In this document: in pieces, positions 26,066 through 35,996 of the stretch
Layout: each line of letters starts with the position of its first letter
How positions within the stretch are numbered: position 1 is the first letter of the stretch
Assembly: GCF_001957125.1 (NCBI RefSeq)
Contig: NZ_MPHJ01000001.1
Location: forward strand, 702,882-766,881
DNA length: 64,000 nucleotides
Direction of reading: 5' to 3'
From: Shewanella sp. UCD-KL12
GTDB lineage: Bacteria > Pseudomonadota > Gammaproteobacteria > Enterobacterales > Shewanellaceae
The notes under the pieces: generated by a model
Told to the model about the DNA's origin: nothing
Databases searched by the model: none
What the model saw: the letters and a program-made list of their open reading frames with translations, nothing else
Translations under genes and position numbers: made by a program

Positions 26066-27717
26066 GCGTCTTGATTGTTTGCCAAAGCCAGTAGCTGAGG
26101 CAAGAATTTATCATCTTGGCTGGCTATCTCAATCTGCTCAGCTAAAACCTGTTGCAGTATTTCATGAGTGGTTAACGGGTTGGCCAGTACCACACGAAAA
26201 ACAATCGACTTGATATTAAGTCCCATTGCACTTTCTGGGTTAATTCGCGTTCTAGAAACAAATGAGGTTCCCTGTTCACGCTGACGTTTTTGCACAAACT
26301 TAGTTAGGCCATCGAGTAAGCGGTTAAATTCAGTGAGCTTGTGAATATCGCCACTATCTCTCGCCTGCTGCATGGCAACTTGTACCAGCTTAGGCACATA
26401 GCGGTAAGTTAACAGACAAAGCTCAGGCTCTGATACCAGCTCGAAGTATGCATTTTGGGTAATAAGCTCTGAAAAATAGCGCGCCTTCTCTAGACTGTTG
26501 TTGATCAGGATTTCGTAACCATCACGGCCAATAACTTGTAGACAAGCATGCACCAGCATAGCCATACCAGGGCGGGAGCCCTCTAATGTTTGGCTGCCTA
26601 AATCTTTAGAGCCTTTTCGCAAAATATATTCGGCATGATGCTTAATGGCGTTAGCAAAAGCTGGGTCTTTGAAAATCACCATACCAGCTCCCATAGGGAC
26701 ATACATCTGCTTATGAGCATCTATGGTGACTGAATCGGCTCGTTCAATGCCTTTAAGCAGGTGACGATACTTATTCGACAGCAAAGATGCGCCGCCCCAT
26801 GCCGCATCGACATGGAAGTGACATTCAAGCTCTTCGGCTAAGGTCGCTAGCTGTTCGAGTGGGTCTATATTGCCTGTCTCAGTCGTGCCAGCCACGCCAA
26901 CAATCGCCATGACTTTTATATTGTCGTCATTGAGTTGCTTAGCCATGGTTCGCATCTGCTCGACATCAACCTTGTTATCGTTTGATGTCGGGATCTGAAT
27001 GATATTTTCACGGCCAATGCCAAGTAAGTCAGCCGTTTTGGCTAAAGAGTAGTGGCCACGTTCTGAGACTAAAATGGCCAGATCGTCATAACCATAATGA
27101 CGTAGCCCTTTCATCATGCCTTGCGCGGAGATCCCTTTAAAATCACCGTCTGCTTTTAATAACTGGTTACGCGCGGTCCAAAGTGCTGTGATATTGGCGA
27201 CTGTACCACCTGAGCAAAATGCCCCTAAAGAGTAGTTAGCGCTGTGCATCCAGCTTTTATAAAAATCATCATCTTCATTGTAAATAAGGTGATGCATCAT
27301 GCCTAACACTTGGCGCTCAAGCGGTGTGAAAGCCTTTGAGGTCTCGATTTTAACCAAGTTTTGATTCAGTCCCACCATCATCTTAGACAATGGCAGTACA
27401 AAATAGGGGAGGGCTGAAGTCATATGACCAATAAAGCTTGGCGATGATGTATGCACTGAGTGAGCGACTAAGGTCTTCATCATATCGTCAGCATAATCAG
27501 ACACAAATTGTGGCGCCGAGGGGATCTGGTGTTGCTGAAAGTCCAGCTCGACTTCAGACAGTGGTTTTTCGACAGCGACGACACTCTCTTGAAGGAAACC
27601 CATCAAGTTTTGTGAAATATTCTGCTCAATGACACTTAAGGTAGAATCAGGGGCTTCGGGGACCGTGAAGATGCGCAGTAATGCCTCTTCAGAAGCTGTC
27701 GCTCGTCTTGCTGTCAT
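26062..27717 (-). CDS. panP: PLP-dependent aspartate 1-decarboxylase, PanP type
   Basis: A 551-residue group II pyridoxal-phosphate decarboxylase. The PLP lysine is in VTIDAHKQMYVPMGAG, with HVDAAWGGASL upstream and GTTETGNIDPLEQL before it. The family (putative pyridoxal-dependent aspartate 1-decarboxylase of Vibrio and Shewanella) supplies beta-alanine for coenzyme A in species lacking the pyruvoyl PanD. Older labels call it glutamate decarboxylase, so substrate identity rests on family knowledge. ATG 27717 fits homologue length; TTG 27741 is an alternative. Confidence 0.82.
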   Translation of the reverse strand: MTARRATASEEALLRIFTVPEAPDSTLSVIEQNISQNLMGFLQESVVAVEKPLSEVELDFQQHQIPSAPQFVSDYADDMMKTLVAHSVHTSSPSFIGHMTSALPYFVLPLSKMMVGLNQNLVKIETSKAFTPLERQVLGMMHHLIYNEDDDFYKSWMHSANYSLGAFCSGGTVANITALWTARNQLLKADGDFKGISAQGMMKGLRHYGYDDLAILVSERGHYSLAKTADLLGIGRENIIQIPTSNDNKVDVEQMRTMAKQLNDDNIKVMAIVGVAGTTETGNIDPLEQLATLAEELECHFHVDAAWGGASLLSNKYRHLLKGIERADSVTIDAHKQMYVPMGAGMVIFKDPAFANAIKHHAEYILRKGSKDLGSQTLEGSRPGMAMLVHACLQVIGRDGYEILINNSLEKARYFSELITQNAYFELVSEPELCLLTYRYVPKLVQVAMQQARDSGDIHKLTEFNRLLDGLTKFVQKRQREQGTSFVSRTRINPESAMGLNIKSIVFRVVLANPLTTHEILQQVLAEQIEIASQDDKFLPQLLALANNQDA

Positions 27718-27885
27718 GCTATTACCAATCACTCTGTTCAACAGGAACTGCTATTTGTTGCAGTTTTCCAAAGGGGGGTCACTTTACTTGATGATCTAAA
27801 GTGCATCAAGTAGCAAACTTAAATCGATCTGTTAGGAATGTAAAGCCAGGAGGAGGGTTTTGACTGAGCGTGGAGGTGCTATAAA

Positions 27886-27924
27886 TGAAGACGATAAACA
27901 CACCAAGGCATGGTATCGTCTTCA
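27886..27924 (-). terminator. Hairpin after the glycerate kinase gene
   Basis: TGAAGACGATA pairs with TATCGTCTTCA over 11 bp with a 17-nt loop, 12 bp past the stop. The T-tract on the minus strand is short (TTTATAG). Confidence 0.6.
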
Positions 27925-27935
27925 GGTAGGGCGTT

Positions 27936-29117
27936 TTATTTTTTTACCTTCATTGCATAAAGGGCGGCAATATTTTGCGAAGTGGTAAGCAAATTATGCT
28001 TAGCATTAGCCAGCACTTCATCAAGCGGTAATGCCCTTGGCGTGATTGAGAAGAGAGCGTCAATGCCATGTTCAAGCAGTATGTTGGCGTCATCACTGAC
28101 ACAGCCTGCTATCGCTATTACCGGTATGTTTTGGCTGTTGGCAACCCTAGCAACCCCCATAGGTGTTTTGCCATGAAGTGTTTGACTGTCGAGCCTACCT
28201 TCGCCTGTTATGACTAAATCAGCGCCTTTTACCTTGTCATCAAGTTTCACTGTTTCCATGACGATATCTATGCCAGGCCTGAGAGATGCGCTAAGAAAAG
28301 CCATCACACCGAGCCCCATGCCACCAGCCGCACCGGCGCCGGGGGTATTACGTTTATCGTCAATCGTGTCGTGATTGAGCTGTTTGTTGACAGCGGTGCT
28401 GGCAATAATGTCGGCGTATTGGCTCAAGGCTGCATCGAGATCGGCTACCATCTCAGGTGTCGCGCCTTTTTGCGGGCCGAAAATGGCTGAAGCCCCTTTA
28501 TCACCACATAACGGATTGTCTACATCGCAGGCGACAATAAATTCGCACTGTTCAATAAGGGGGTGTCTATCTTGCATCTCTATGCTGTGAAGCTGATTTA
28601 ATGCTAAACCGCCAACGCTCAACGCCTTGCCAGATTTATCTAGCAGGTGAATCCCCAAAGCTTGGGCCATGCCCGCGCCGCCATCGTTCGTTGCGCTACC
28701 ACCTAAACCAATAAGAATGCGGGTGATACCACGGTTAAGGGCATCACAAATCAGTTGACCTGTGCCATAAGAGGTTGTGATTCGAGGGTCACGTTTTTCC
28801 ACTGACACATGGTGCAGGCCAGAGGCCGCGGCCATTTCGATAATGGCGGTTTTTTTATCTGATTGAAATTCATCGCCTAAAATGCCGTAGTGAGCTTGTA
28901 CTCGGTTGCCTAACGGGCCGATAACATCCAGCTCAATAATTGTGCCTTTGGTTGCATCAACCATAGACTGCACAGTACCTTCACCGCCATCGGCGACAGG
29001 GACCTTGATATATTCAGCATCAGGGAGTGCAGATTTAAAGCCTCGCTCTATTTCGTTGGCGACATCCATAGCACTTAGGCTTTCTTTGAAGGAGTCTGGG
29101 GCGATAACTATTTTCAT
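27936..29117 (-). CDS. Glycerate kinase (GarK/GlxK family)
   Basis: A 393-residue cytosolic kinase phosphorylating D-glycerate. The family N-terminus MKIVIAPDSFKESLSA and the VPVADGGEGTV motif are both clear, followed by GLGGSATNDGGAGMAQALG and, near the C-terminus, GEGRLDSQTLHGKTP. It lies 97 bp downstream of the GntP transporter on the same strand, with a hairpin in between. The pair forms a glycerate uptake and use module. The probable regulator, CdaR, is encoded at 37747. Confidence 0.93.
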   Translation of the reverse strand: MKIVIAPDSFKESLSAMDVANEIERGFKSALPDAEYIKVPVADGGEGTVQSMVDATKGTIIELDVIGPLGNRVQAHYGILGDEFQSDKKTAIIEMAAASGLHHVSVEKRDPRITTSYGTGQLICDALNRGITRILIGLGGSATNDGGAGMAQALGIHLLDKSGKALSVGGLALNQLHSIEMQDRHPLIEQCEFIVACDVDNPLCGDKGASAIFGPQKGATPEMVADLDAALSQYADIIASTAVNKQLNHDTIDDKRNTPGAGAAGGMGLGVMAFLSASLRPGIDIVMETVKLDDKVKGADLVITGEGRLDSQTLHGKTPMGVARVANSQNIPVIAIAGCVSDDANILLEHGIDALFSITPRALPLDEVLANAKHNLLTTSQNIAALYAMKVKK

Positions 29118-29170
29118 TGGTTTGGATCCTAAATGCGGCCTGAAGATGAACTGATATGCAAAAATGAATC

Positions 29171-29192
29171 AGTGGCTGCTGTGACAGCCACT
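29171..29192 (-). terminator. Hairpin between gntP-like and glycerate kinase genes
   Basis: AGTGGCTG pairs with CAGCCACT around a 6-nt loop. On the minus strand an ATTTTTG tract follows after about 6 nt, so it may partly terminate or stabilise the upstream message. Confidence 0.5.
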
Positions 29193-29213
29193 GAATTCGG
29201 GGGTGTTTAGTCT

Positions 29214-30572
29214 TTAAAGAAGCACTAAACTTAAGATATAGACCAAGGTCATTGCGGTTAGACCCTGAACTAAGGTTGCCATGGTTTGCGCCTTATAAGC
29301 TTGTTTAACGCTCATGCGGCTAAATTGAGTGACTACCCAGAAGAAACTGTCGTTGGCGTGAGATACTGTCATTGCACCAGCACCAATAGCCATCACAGTC
29401 AGCACTCGACCCATATCGCTGGCAAGGCCGATATCACCAAGCATTGGAGCGACTAAAGCCGATGTAGCCACAAGTGCTACAGTCGATGAACCTTGCGCAG
29501 ATTTGAGCGCAGCAGCAACAACGAATGGCATAAAGATACCTATACCTAAGGCTGATAGTGATGTACCAAGGAAGGTTCCGATCTCAGTAGCTTTTAGTAC
29601 GGCACCAAATGCACCACCTGCACCAGTGATTAATAGAATTGGCGCTGCAACCACAAGCCCTTGGCTAATACGCTCGCTGAACTCTTTCACTTTATCACTG
29701 CTTTTAAGCAGCGAAAGCGACAGAAACAGGCCAATCATCAATGCATTGACTGGCTGACCTAAGAAGGCCAGTACATCAAATAACACACCATCACCTAAAG
29801 GCGCTGATGGGAAGTTTGCGATAGAGCCAAAACAGATAAGTAAAATAGGGACGAAAATAGGGGCAAAGGCGCGAGTAGGGCTTGGTAGCTTGCCATAGGC
29901 TTCTTTGAGTTTATCAAAGTCTTCAACCTTAGTTTTTAGCTCGTCAGCACCTTCACCGTCAGGCTCGACATTTGCAAAGCGGTTAGCCCATAGCGTACCA
30001 GCAAGTGCTGCAATTGCGGCAACAAAGACACCAACGGCGATAACTAAACCAAGATTTGATTCAAGGCCTAAGTTACCCGCAGCGGCAATCGGACCAGGCG
30101 TTGGTGGTACAAAGGTATGAGTCGCATATAGACCCGTTGCTAATGCTACGCTCATGGAGACGCTTGAGACCTTCATGCGGTTCGCCATAGATTGTTTCAG
30201 CGAGTTTAGGATCACAAAGCCAGAGTCACAAAATACTGGGATTGATACTAAGTAACCGATGATCGACATGGTTAAAGTTGGGAAGCGTTTTCCCAGTACC
30301 TTGATAACCACATCAGCCATAGTGATGGCTGCACCGCTCTTTTCTAAAATGGTTCCGATAATGGTACCGAGTACGATAACCAGACCGATATAACCCAAAA
30401 TACCACCAAATCCAGAGGTGATAGTTTTGGCTATATCTGCACTCGGTAAACCGTATGAGAAGGCGGTGATAAACGACGCTAATATTAGTGTTAAAAATGG
30501 ATGGAGCTTAAATTTTGAGGTCGCGATAACAATGAATAAAATCACTGCTAACAAAATTAGAACTTGGCTCAT
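29214..30572 (-). CDS. GntP-family gluconate/glycerate permease
   Basis: A 452-residue inner-membrane symporter with about 12-14 hydrophobic segments. Family features are FGGILGYIGLVIVLGTIIG near the N-terminus, SIPVFCDSGFVIL, HTFVPPTPGPIAAA, and the C-terminal VSHANDSFFWVV. GntP proteins import gluconate and related hydroxy acids with H+. Pairing with glycerate kinase points to glycerate as the likely substrate, which is inference. AGGGACACCC lies near the start. Confidence 0.9.
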   Translation of the reverse strand: MSQVLILLAVILFIVIATSKFKLHPFLTLILASFITAFSYGLPSADIAKTITSGFGGILGYIGLVIVLGTIIGTILEKSGAAITMADVVIKVLGKRFPTLTMSIIGYLVSIPVFCDSGFVILNSLKQSMANRMKVSSVSMSVALATGLYATHTFVPPTPGPIAAAGNLGLESNLGLVIAVGVFVAAIAALAGTLWANRFANVEPDGEGADELKTKVEDFDKLKEAYGKLPSPTRAFAPIFVPILLICFGSIANFPSAPLGDGVLFDVLAFLGQPVNALMIGLFLSLSLLKSSDKVKEFSERISQGLVVAAPILLITGAGGAFGAVLKATEIGTFLGTSLSALGIGIFMPFVVAAALKSAQGSSTVALVATSALVAPMLGDIGLASDMGRVLTVMAIGAGAMTVSHANDSFFWVVTQFSRMSVKQAYKAQTMATLVQGLTAMTLVYILSLVLL

Positions 30573-30846
30573 AGGGTGTCCCTGTTTGGGTTTTAATTGC
30601 TATTTTGGGTTAACCCGGTTTGTTAACCATAGATGAGGTCGATGGTTAAGGTATTTCAGGCTTTGGCTATTATCCTGTGATAAGTACAATCAGGCATCGT
30701 GACTAGTGACTAATTTTCCCACTTTGTAAGGTTCGTTTTTGTGCGTATGCACTAAAATCTGCGGGTAGATTGCAAGTCGACGCAGAAATTGAATCAAAAG
30801 TCACAATAATGAGCTTGTCTGTGGATTGTGTTTTAAGCGATTACGA

Positions 30847-31746
30847 TCAATTTAGCGCTGAGTTATGCCTTAGCTGTTCTGCTAATAAATCAACCAAGGC
30901 GCGCACCTTAACGGCACCGTTTGGTCCCTCTCTATGTATGATATGCACAGGTCTTGGCTCTGGCTCATACTCTGCCAAGATGATTTTTAGTGTCCCTGCA
31001 GCAAGCTGAGGTGCTATTTGATATGAGAGTAAGCGGGTAATGCCGAACCCTTCAATGGTTGAGGAGATAGCGGCGTCATTAGTGGTGACGGTCAGGCGAG
31101 GCTTAACTTTAATCGTTATATGCTCTTTACCGGCTGGAAAGCGCCAATCTAAGCCGTTGTTACCAGCTTTTGAAGCTATGATGGTGTGTTGTGCTAGTTC
31201 ATCGGGGTGATTAGGTATACCGTGTTTATGAATATATTGTGGTGATGCACAAAGTACTTGTCTGACCGATCCAACACGTTTTGCTCGCAAACTGGAGTCT
31301 GGCAGTTGCCCGATACGTACGCCAACATCGATCCCCTCTTCAAGCATATTAACGACTCTGTCGAGAAAAATAGCCGAAACCTCCATCTTGGGATATTTCT
31401 TCAGGTAATCGACGATAGTAGGCATGACGAACAGGCTACCAAAAAGAACTGGAGCGGTGATGGTCAGCTGCCCTTGAGGCTCAGCATTTATTCCTGTTAG
31501 CGCATCATCAGCGGCTTTTAATTCAGCCAAAATACGTTTGGCATCGTCTAAATATCTGAGCCCTATATCTGTGGTCCTAACAAAGCGGGTAGTGCGGTTG
31601 AGAAGTTTTACATTTAACTGTGTTTCGAGACCTGCGATGGCGCGGGTGACTGCGGGCGGTGACATATTCAATCTTCGCGCTGCCGCAGCAAAGCCTTGCT
31701 CTTCAGCAACGGCAATAAATACCTTGAGTAGATGAAACCTATCCAT
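30847..31746 (-). CDS. LysR-type transcriptional regulator
   Basis: A 299-residue regulator. The HTH is at about 1-60 (LLKVFIAVAEEQGFAAAARRL, SPPAVTRAIAGLE) and the effector-binding domain at about 90-290 (GQLTITAPVLFGSLFVMP). It is divergent from the AhpD-like gene at 31943. The 196-bp intergenic region contains inverted AAGTGAAAT half-sites that fit a LysR operator. It probably controls that gene and itself. Confidence 0.9.
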   Translation of the reverse strand: MDRFHLLKVFIAVAEEQGFAAAARRLNMSPPAVTRAIAGLETQLNVKLLNRTTRFVRTTDIGLRYLDDAKRILAELKAADDALTGINAEPQGQLTITAPVLFGSLFVMPTIVDYLKKYPKMEVSAIFLDRVVNMLEEGIDVGVRIGQLPDSSLRAKRVGSVRQVLCASPQYIHKHGIPNHPDELAQHTIIASKAGNNGLDWRFPAGKEHITIKVKPRLTVTTNDAAISSTIEGFGITRLLSYQIAPQLAAGTLKIILAEYEPEPRPVHIIHREGPNGAVKVRALVDLLAEQLRHNSALN

Positions 31747-31772
31747 TATCTGTTCCGATCTTCAAATTAATT

Positions 31773-31830
31773 ATTTCACTTAATGAAATTGTTAAGTTAA
31801 ATATACGGGTATTCTTCTAATAAGTGAAAT
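31773..31830. promoter_or_regulatory. Candidate LysR operator between divergent genes
   Basis: ATTTCACTTAATGAAAT (31773-31789) is an inverted repeat with 6-bp arms and a 5-bp centre. The half-site TAAGTGAAAT recurs at 31821-31830. The spacing of half-sites fits a LysR regulatory plus activation site pair. Confidence 0.5.
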
Positions 31831-31942
31831 TTGGCAATCTAGTTCTCAAGCAAGCAGGGCTTGTTACTGATACACCTTAAATCAAATGAGTCTTAAATTT
31901 TGAGTCATTTAACTTTAGACAAATAAATAATGGAGAACGACT

Positions 31943-32488
31943 ATGAGCCGGATTAACCTAATCGAAATAGAAACTGCAAATGAAGAGCAAAAAGCCCTGC
32001 TAGAGGGGATTCAATCACAGCTAGGCATGGTACCCAACTTTTTGAAAGTGTTTGCTAACTCACCAGCCGCACTGCGTGCTTTCTTAGGCTTACATGGCAT
32101 TGCTGGGGAAGGGAGCTTGACCGCGCCAACGCGCGAGCGAATAGCATTAGCCTTAGCGGAACAAAATGCCTGTGAGTATTGCCTATCTGCGCACACGGCA
32201 TTAGGTCGAAAAGCTGGGCTAAATGGTGATGAAATAGAGGCTAATCGCGCTGGAACGAGCCATGATGCGAAGGCTGCTGAGGCGGTTAAGTTTGCTCAAT
32301 CTCTTGCTGAGCATAATGGTGATGTGACTAATGCTGAGCTCTTAAAGGTGCGTGAAGCTGGCTACAGTGAGGCTGAAATTGTGGAGATTATTGCCCATGT
32401 CGGCATGAATGTACTGACCAATATTCTCGGCAAAGCAAGTCAACTCGATATCGATTTTCCGAAGGTCTCCTTGAATAAGGTCGCCTAA
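31943..32488 (+). CDS. AhpD-like carboxymuconolactone decarboxylase family protein
   Basis: A 181-residue alpha-helical protein of the peroxidase-related CMD family. The redox motif is seen as NACEYCLSAHTALG (E-x-x-C-type with two Cys and His), preceded by TAPTRERIALALAEQ. Such proteins reduce peroxides using an external thiol or flavin donor. ATG 31943 follows GGAGAACG. The flavin/2Fe-2S oxidoreductase gene starts 149 bp downstream on the same strand, so the pair may form a small redox operon. Confidence 0.88.
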   Translation: MSRINLIEIETANEEQKALLEGIQSQLGMVPNFLKVFANSPAALRAFLGLHGIAGEGSLTAPTRERIALALAEQNACEYCLSAHTALGRKAGLNGDEIEANRAGTSHDAKAAEAVKFAQSLAEHNGDVTNAELLKVREAGYSEAEIVEIIAHVGMNVLTNILGKASQLDIDFPKVSLNKVA

Positions 32489-32637
32489 TGTTGCGTGAGT
32501 TGAAAATAGTTAAAACTTGACATCTGTGTCAGATAAATGTTTTTCATAGATGTTAGTGAGTATCTGCGAGTGGCTTGTTGAAGCGGCTAAGCAGGTTGAG
32601 TAACTGCAAGAGTTATCGTGTTATTGGAGATAGAGTC

Positions 32638-34278
32638 ATGGGTCATAAATTTGCTGAGATAGGATTCACTCAAGCCGTGAAAGCGGTCCAAACCCAGCTG
32701 GGCAGTCGCAAAAGCTATGAGCGGATGGAAAGTGGAGAGGATGTTAATGACCGTCTAGGTGTTGCTGAAACTGCGTTTATTTTGGCCCGTGATAGCTTTT
32801 ACATGGCCAGCGTCAGTGAAACTGACTGGCCCTATATTCAACATCGAGGTGGGCCTCAGGGCTTTATGAAGGTGATTGATGAAAAGACTATCGGATTTGC
32901 TGATTATACCGGTAATCGTCAGTACATCAGCACAGGTAATGTTAAGAATAATGACAAGGTGTCACTGTTTTTTATGGATTACCCCAACAAGACCCGACTT
33001 AAGCTGTTTGGCAGGGTAAAGCTTGTAGATGTGAATGACTCATCAACGCTGAGTCAACTGCAAGATGATGAATATCGCGCTAGAGTCGAGCGGGCTTTTA
33101 TTATCCACGTTGAAGCCTTTGATTGGAACTGCCCTAAACATATCACTCCGCGATACAGCGAAAAAGAGATCGTCGCGGCTAAACTTGCCGAAGCAAATGC
33201 TTTAAATGCTAATGCTTCAAAAATGAGTGTCTTGAATGCAAGCAGTCATTTGCCAATACAGAGTCCAGCAGTACTTGGTGAGGGGCCACTAAGTTTGGTT
33301 ATTAGCGGAATACGCCAGTTGACACCTGAAATACGAGCCTTTGAATTTAAAGCTGCTGACGGGGGCGAGCTGCCTTTAGTGACTGCGGGCTCACATATCA
33401 AGATTCCGGTTATTTTAAGTGATGGCCAGCAAGTGTATCGCTCTTACACACTTTGCTCGAACCCGTCGCGGCGAAATTTCTATGAGATCGCGGTACTCGC
33501 CAAACGACAACACAGTGAGTCAGATGTTGCTACGAATCGAGATATCCGTAATAGTGCATCTCATGCGATTCACAACCACTTTCAACTTGGTATGGTAATA
33601 AATTGTGAGCTACCAGCGAACCAGTTTGATGTGCACTCAGGCACGGAGCCGGCGATCTTGATTGCGGGTGGAGTGGGGATCACTGTTATAAAGCCGCTTT
33701 CCCAATACTTAAAGTCCAGAGGTGTCACCCTGTCACTACATTATAGTGGGCGAAGTATTAAAGACATGGCCTTTAGGGACAGGTTACAGCGAGAGTTTGG
33801 TGAGTCGATAACTATTTATCCTAGTGATGAAAGCAGGCGATTGAGCTTACGTTATCTACTCACGACCTCTCCTCAAAATGCCATCTTCTATATTTGCGGT
33901 CCACAAAAGATGCTACATGAGATGCAGTTCATAGCAAACGAGTTAGGTATAGATAGTGACCGAATTAAACGTGAAGGCTTCGGCCTTGATACCGCTCAAA
34001 GTATCGAGGATAGCGCATTCACAGTAGAGCTCACTAAGTCTAAGTTGAAACTTGAGGTTGGTGCTGATGAAACGGTTTTAGATGCACTGCTAGCTGCTAA
34101 AATAGATACTCCTTTTAGTTGCCAGTCTGGAAGTTGCAAACAGTGCGCGCTCCCTGTCGTTAAGGGAATACCTGAGCATAGGGACACTGCGCTAACTGAT
34201 ATTGAAAAAGAGCAACTTCAATTGTTTTGCCCATGTGTATCCAGAGCGGCAAGCCCAACACTGACTCTGGATCTTTGA
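32638..34278 (+). CDS. Fusion: FMN-binding PPOX-like, ferredoxin-reductase and 2Fe-2S domains
   Basis: A 546-residue three-part protein. Residues about 30-190 resemble pyridoxamine-phosphate-oxidase-like split-barrel flavoproteins (SFYMASVSETDWPYIQHRGG). Residues about 215-445 are a ferredoxin:NADP reductase module (RSYTLCSNP for flavin, ILIAGGVGITVIKPL for nucleotide, IFYICGPQKML). The C-terminus is a plant-type 2Fe-2S domain with C-x4-C-x2-C (CQSGSCKQC) and a later Cys. The domains suggest electron flow from NAD(P)H through FAD and 2Fe-2S to an unknown acceptor. ATG 32638 has GGAG about 9 nt upstream; the longer frame from 32575 lacks a site. Confidence 0.85.
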   Translation: MGHKFAEIGFTQAVKAVQTQLGSRKSYERMESGEDVNDRLGVAETAFILARDSFYMASVSETDWPYIQHRGGPQGFMKVIDEKTIGFADYTGNRQYISTGNVKNNDKVSLFFMDYPNKTRLKLFGRVKLVDVNDSSTLSQLQDDEYRARVERAFIIHVEAFDWNCPKHITPRYSEKEIVAAKLAEANALNANASKMSVLNASSHLPIQSPAVLGEGPLSLVISGIRQLTPEIRAFEFKAADGGELPLVTAGSHIKIPVILSDGQQVYRSYTLCSNPSRRNFYEIAVLAKRQHSESDVATNRDIRNSASHAIHNHFQLGMVINCELPANQFDVHSGTEPAILIAGGVGITVIKPLSQYLKSRGVTLSLHYSGRSIKDMAFRDRLQREFGESITIYPSDESRRLSLRYLLTTSPQNAIFYICGPQKMLHEMQFIANELGIDSDRIKREGFGLDTAQSIEDSAFTVELTKSKLKLEVGADETVLDALLAAKIDTPFSCQSGSCKQCALPVVKGIPEHRDTALTDIEKEQLQLFCPCVSRAASPTLTLDL

Positions 34279-34314
34279 TAATCTTATTTGACCGCTATGG
34301 CGTAGCGTGGATGA

Positions 34315-34346
34315 GGGCTCAGCTCATTTAGCCTACTGAGCCCCTT
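34315..34346. terminator. Bidirectional hairpin between convergent genes
   Basis: GGGCTCAG pairs with CTGAGCCC around 13 nt, followed by CTTT on the plus strand. It sits between the convergent fusion oxidoreductase and glycosyltransferase genes. Confidence 0.55.
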
Positions 34347-34354
34347 TGGTCCTA

Positions 34355-35578
34355 TCACTTGGTATTTTTAGCTGCGATCCACTGAGACATATACTTAGTG
34401 CTCGCCATAGAGTGGTGCTTAAGCATGGCGCCGGTGAAGTTATTTAGCCTGTGCTCAGCTAAATTATCTAAGGTATCACTGAGCTTTTTCATCCAATCAA
34501 TCCCTAAGGTCTCGCCATTGTACCTTGCCGTTAATAGCGTCGATGCATTGCCCTGAGCTTCAAGCCAGCGTGATTCCTCTTGGTACAATCTGACTGCTGA
34601 GTGTGCGAACTCTTGATAATCATCAGTGATATCCCCCGGCCACGGCTCATCGCTAAGCATGCCTTCACTGCCCACCGATGTGGTCACGCTTGGCGTTTGC
34701 ATGATCATCGCATCGAGCAATTTGCCCTTAATGCCAGCCCCAAAGCGAATTGGGGCTAAACAGACGCGTGATTGCTCCATCACTTGATAAGCATCTTCCG
34801 CCCAGCCCTTGATTAAAAAGCCGGTCTTGGGGTTATTAAGTGCAGTAGCTTTCGGTGGTGGGTAAGAGCCATAGATATGCAGCTCAGCCTCTGGGAGCTG
34901 TTTTCTAATTAATGGCCAGATTTTTTGCAGGTATAAAACAGCGTCCCAATTTGGGGCGTGGCGGAAATTACCTATGGTCATAAAGTGCTGACGTTCAGTG
35001 AAGCTTTTTGTCTGAGTCGGGCACTTGTTTAGATCCACCATAAATGGCAAATGATGCAAAATACTGGGGTCAATTTTGAACTGGCTTTGTAAAAGTTCCA
35101 TCTCGTAACTTGAGATGATAAGCGAGATATCGCAGCGAAGGATTGCGGCAATTTCACGTTTGGCGATATCACTAAACAGATCCGCTTGAGTGAGCGTACG
35201 CTCACCTTTAACAGCTTGATGACGTGCATTGCGCAGACATTGTAGATCTTCGGTATCGAGTACCTTTAAGGCATTCGGGCAATTTTTTTCGACGCGCCAT
35301 CCAAACTGCTCCTCCATCATAAAGCGGTCAAACATGACGATGTCAGGTTGATATTCAGAGATATAAATATCGAAGCTGTCACAGTTAAGGCTAATGTTCT
35401 TACTGCTTATGCCTTCTAAATTTAGGTCTATCATATGATCGGAAGGCTGAGCAGGTGTGGCAAATTCAACCTGCCAACCCTGCTGTCTGTAGAGCCTCAA
35501 TAGCGACAACATATGGGTACCTGCTGCCGATGAGTTTGGCTCAGGCCAGACATAGCCAATCACTAATACTTTTTTCAT
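34355..35578 (-). CDS. GT-B glycosyltransferase (family 4-like)
   Basis: A 407-residue cytosolic glycosyltransferase. The N-terminal Rossmann half starts MKKVLVIGYVWPEPNSSAAG. The C-terminal half has TIGNFRHAPNWDAVLYL, ELHIYGSYPP and the donor-site segment APIRFGAGIKGKLLDAM with TTSVGSEGM. The donor is probably a nucleotide sugar; the acceptor is unknown. It stands alone, without polysaccharide-export neighbours. The first line of the gene follows a repeat-bearing intergenic region. Confidence 0.85.
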   Translation of the reverse strand: MKKVLVIGYVWPEPNSSAAGTHMLSLLRLYRQQGWQVEFATPAQPSDHMIDLNLEGISSKNISLNCDSFDIYISEYQPDIVMFDRFMMEEQFGWRVEKNCPNALKVLDTEDLQCLRNARHQAVKGERTLTQADLFSDIAKREIAAILRCDISLIISSYEMELLQSQFKIDPSILHHLPFMVDLNKCPTQTKSFTERQHFMTIGNFRHAPNWDAVLYLQKIWPLIRKQLPEAELHIYGSYPPPKATALNNPKTGFLIKGWAEDAYQVMEQSRVCLAPIRFGAGIKGKLLDAMIMQTPSVTTSVGSEGMLSDEPWPGDITDDYQEFAHSAVRLYQEESRWLEAQGNASTLLTARYNGETLGIDWMKKLSDTLDNLAEHRLNNFTGAMLKHHSMASTKYMSQWIAAKNTK

Positions 35579-35638
35579 TACTTCTCACATAATAGGTACT
35601 TTACTGGGAGGGTATTGTATACCCGATGAAGGTTCAAG

Positions 35639-35927
35639 CTTGTCGGATAACAAGTTGGTTAAATATCTTTTGTGGGTTTCATTGGGGAGGTTTGGTATTT
35701 GGTTAGTTTGCAGATCACCAATCTAGTATTGTTATCAAACGCCTGCCCGGCGAGGGATGTGAGCTCCTATTACGAGAAGGTTCTGTGACACGCTGTGGCT
35801 TTTGATCTCATAAGAAGTATCCCTATAGCCTCTACGACAGCATCTGACCACCATGGATAGTGGAAATGCCAAAAAATGTATGGAACATTTTTGGCCATGC
35901 TGTCGAAGGTCACAGCCGCGTTCACAC
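35639..35927 (-). repeat. Dispersed intergenic repeat, copy B (inverted)
   Basis: The reverse complement of 35639-35927 shares GTGAACGCGGCTGT, GGCCAAAAATGTTCC, AGCTCACATCCCTCGCCGGG and the end palindrome CTTGTTATCCGACAAG with copy A. In this copy GCCAAAAATGT and ACATTTTTTGGC are only 5 nt apart, forming a tight hairpin. The remainder of 35579-35996 shows nothing else. Confidence 0.75.
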
Positions 35928-35996
35928 CTGAGTGTTTGTCTCTTCGATTGTAACTTTACTGGCTAGAGGTAAAGTTTAATTTGGCCCTGGAGACAC

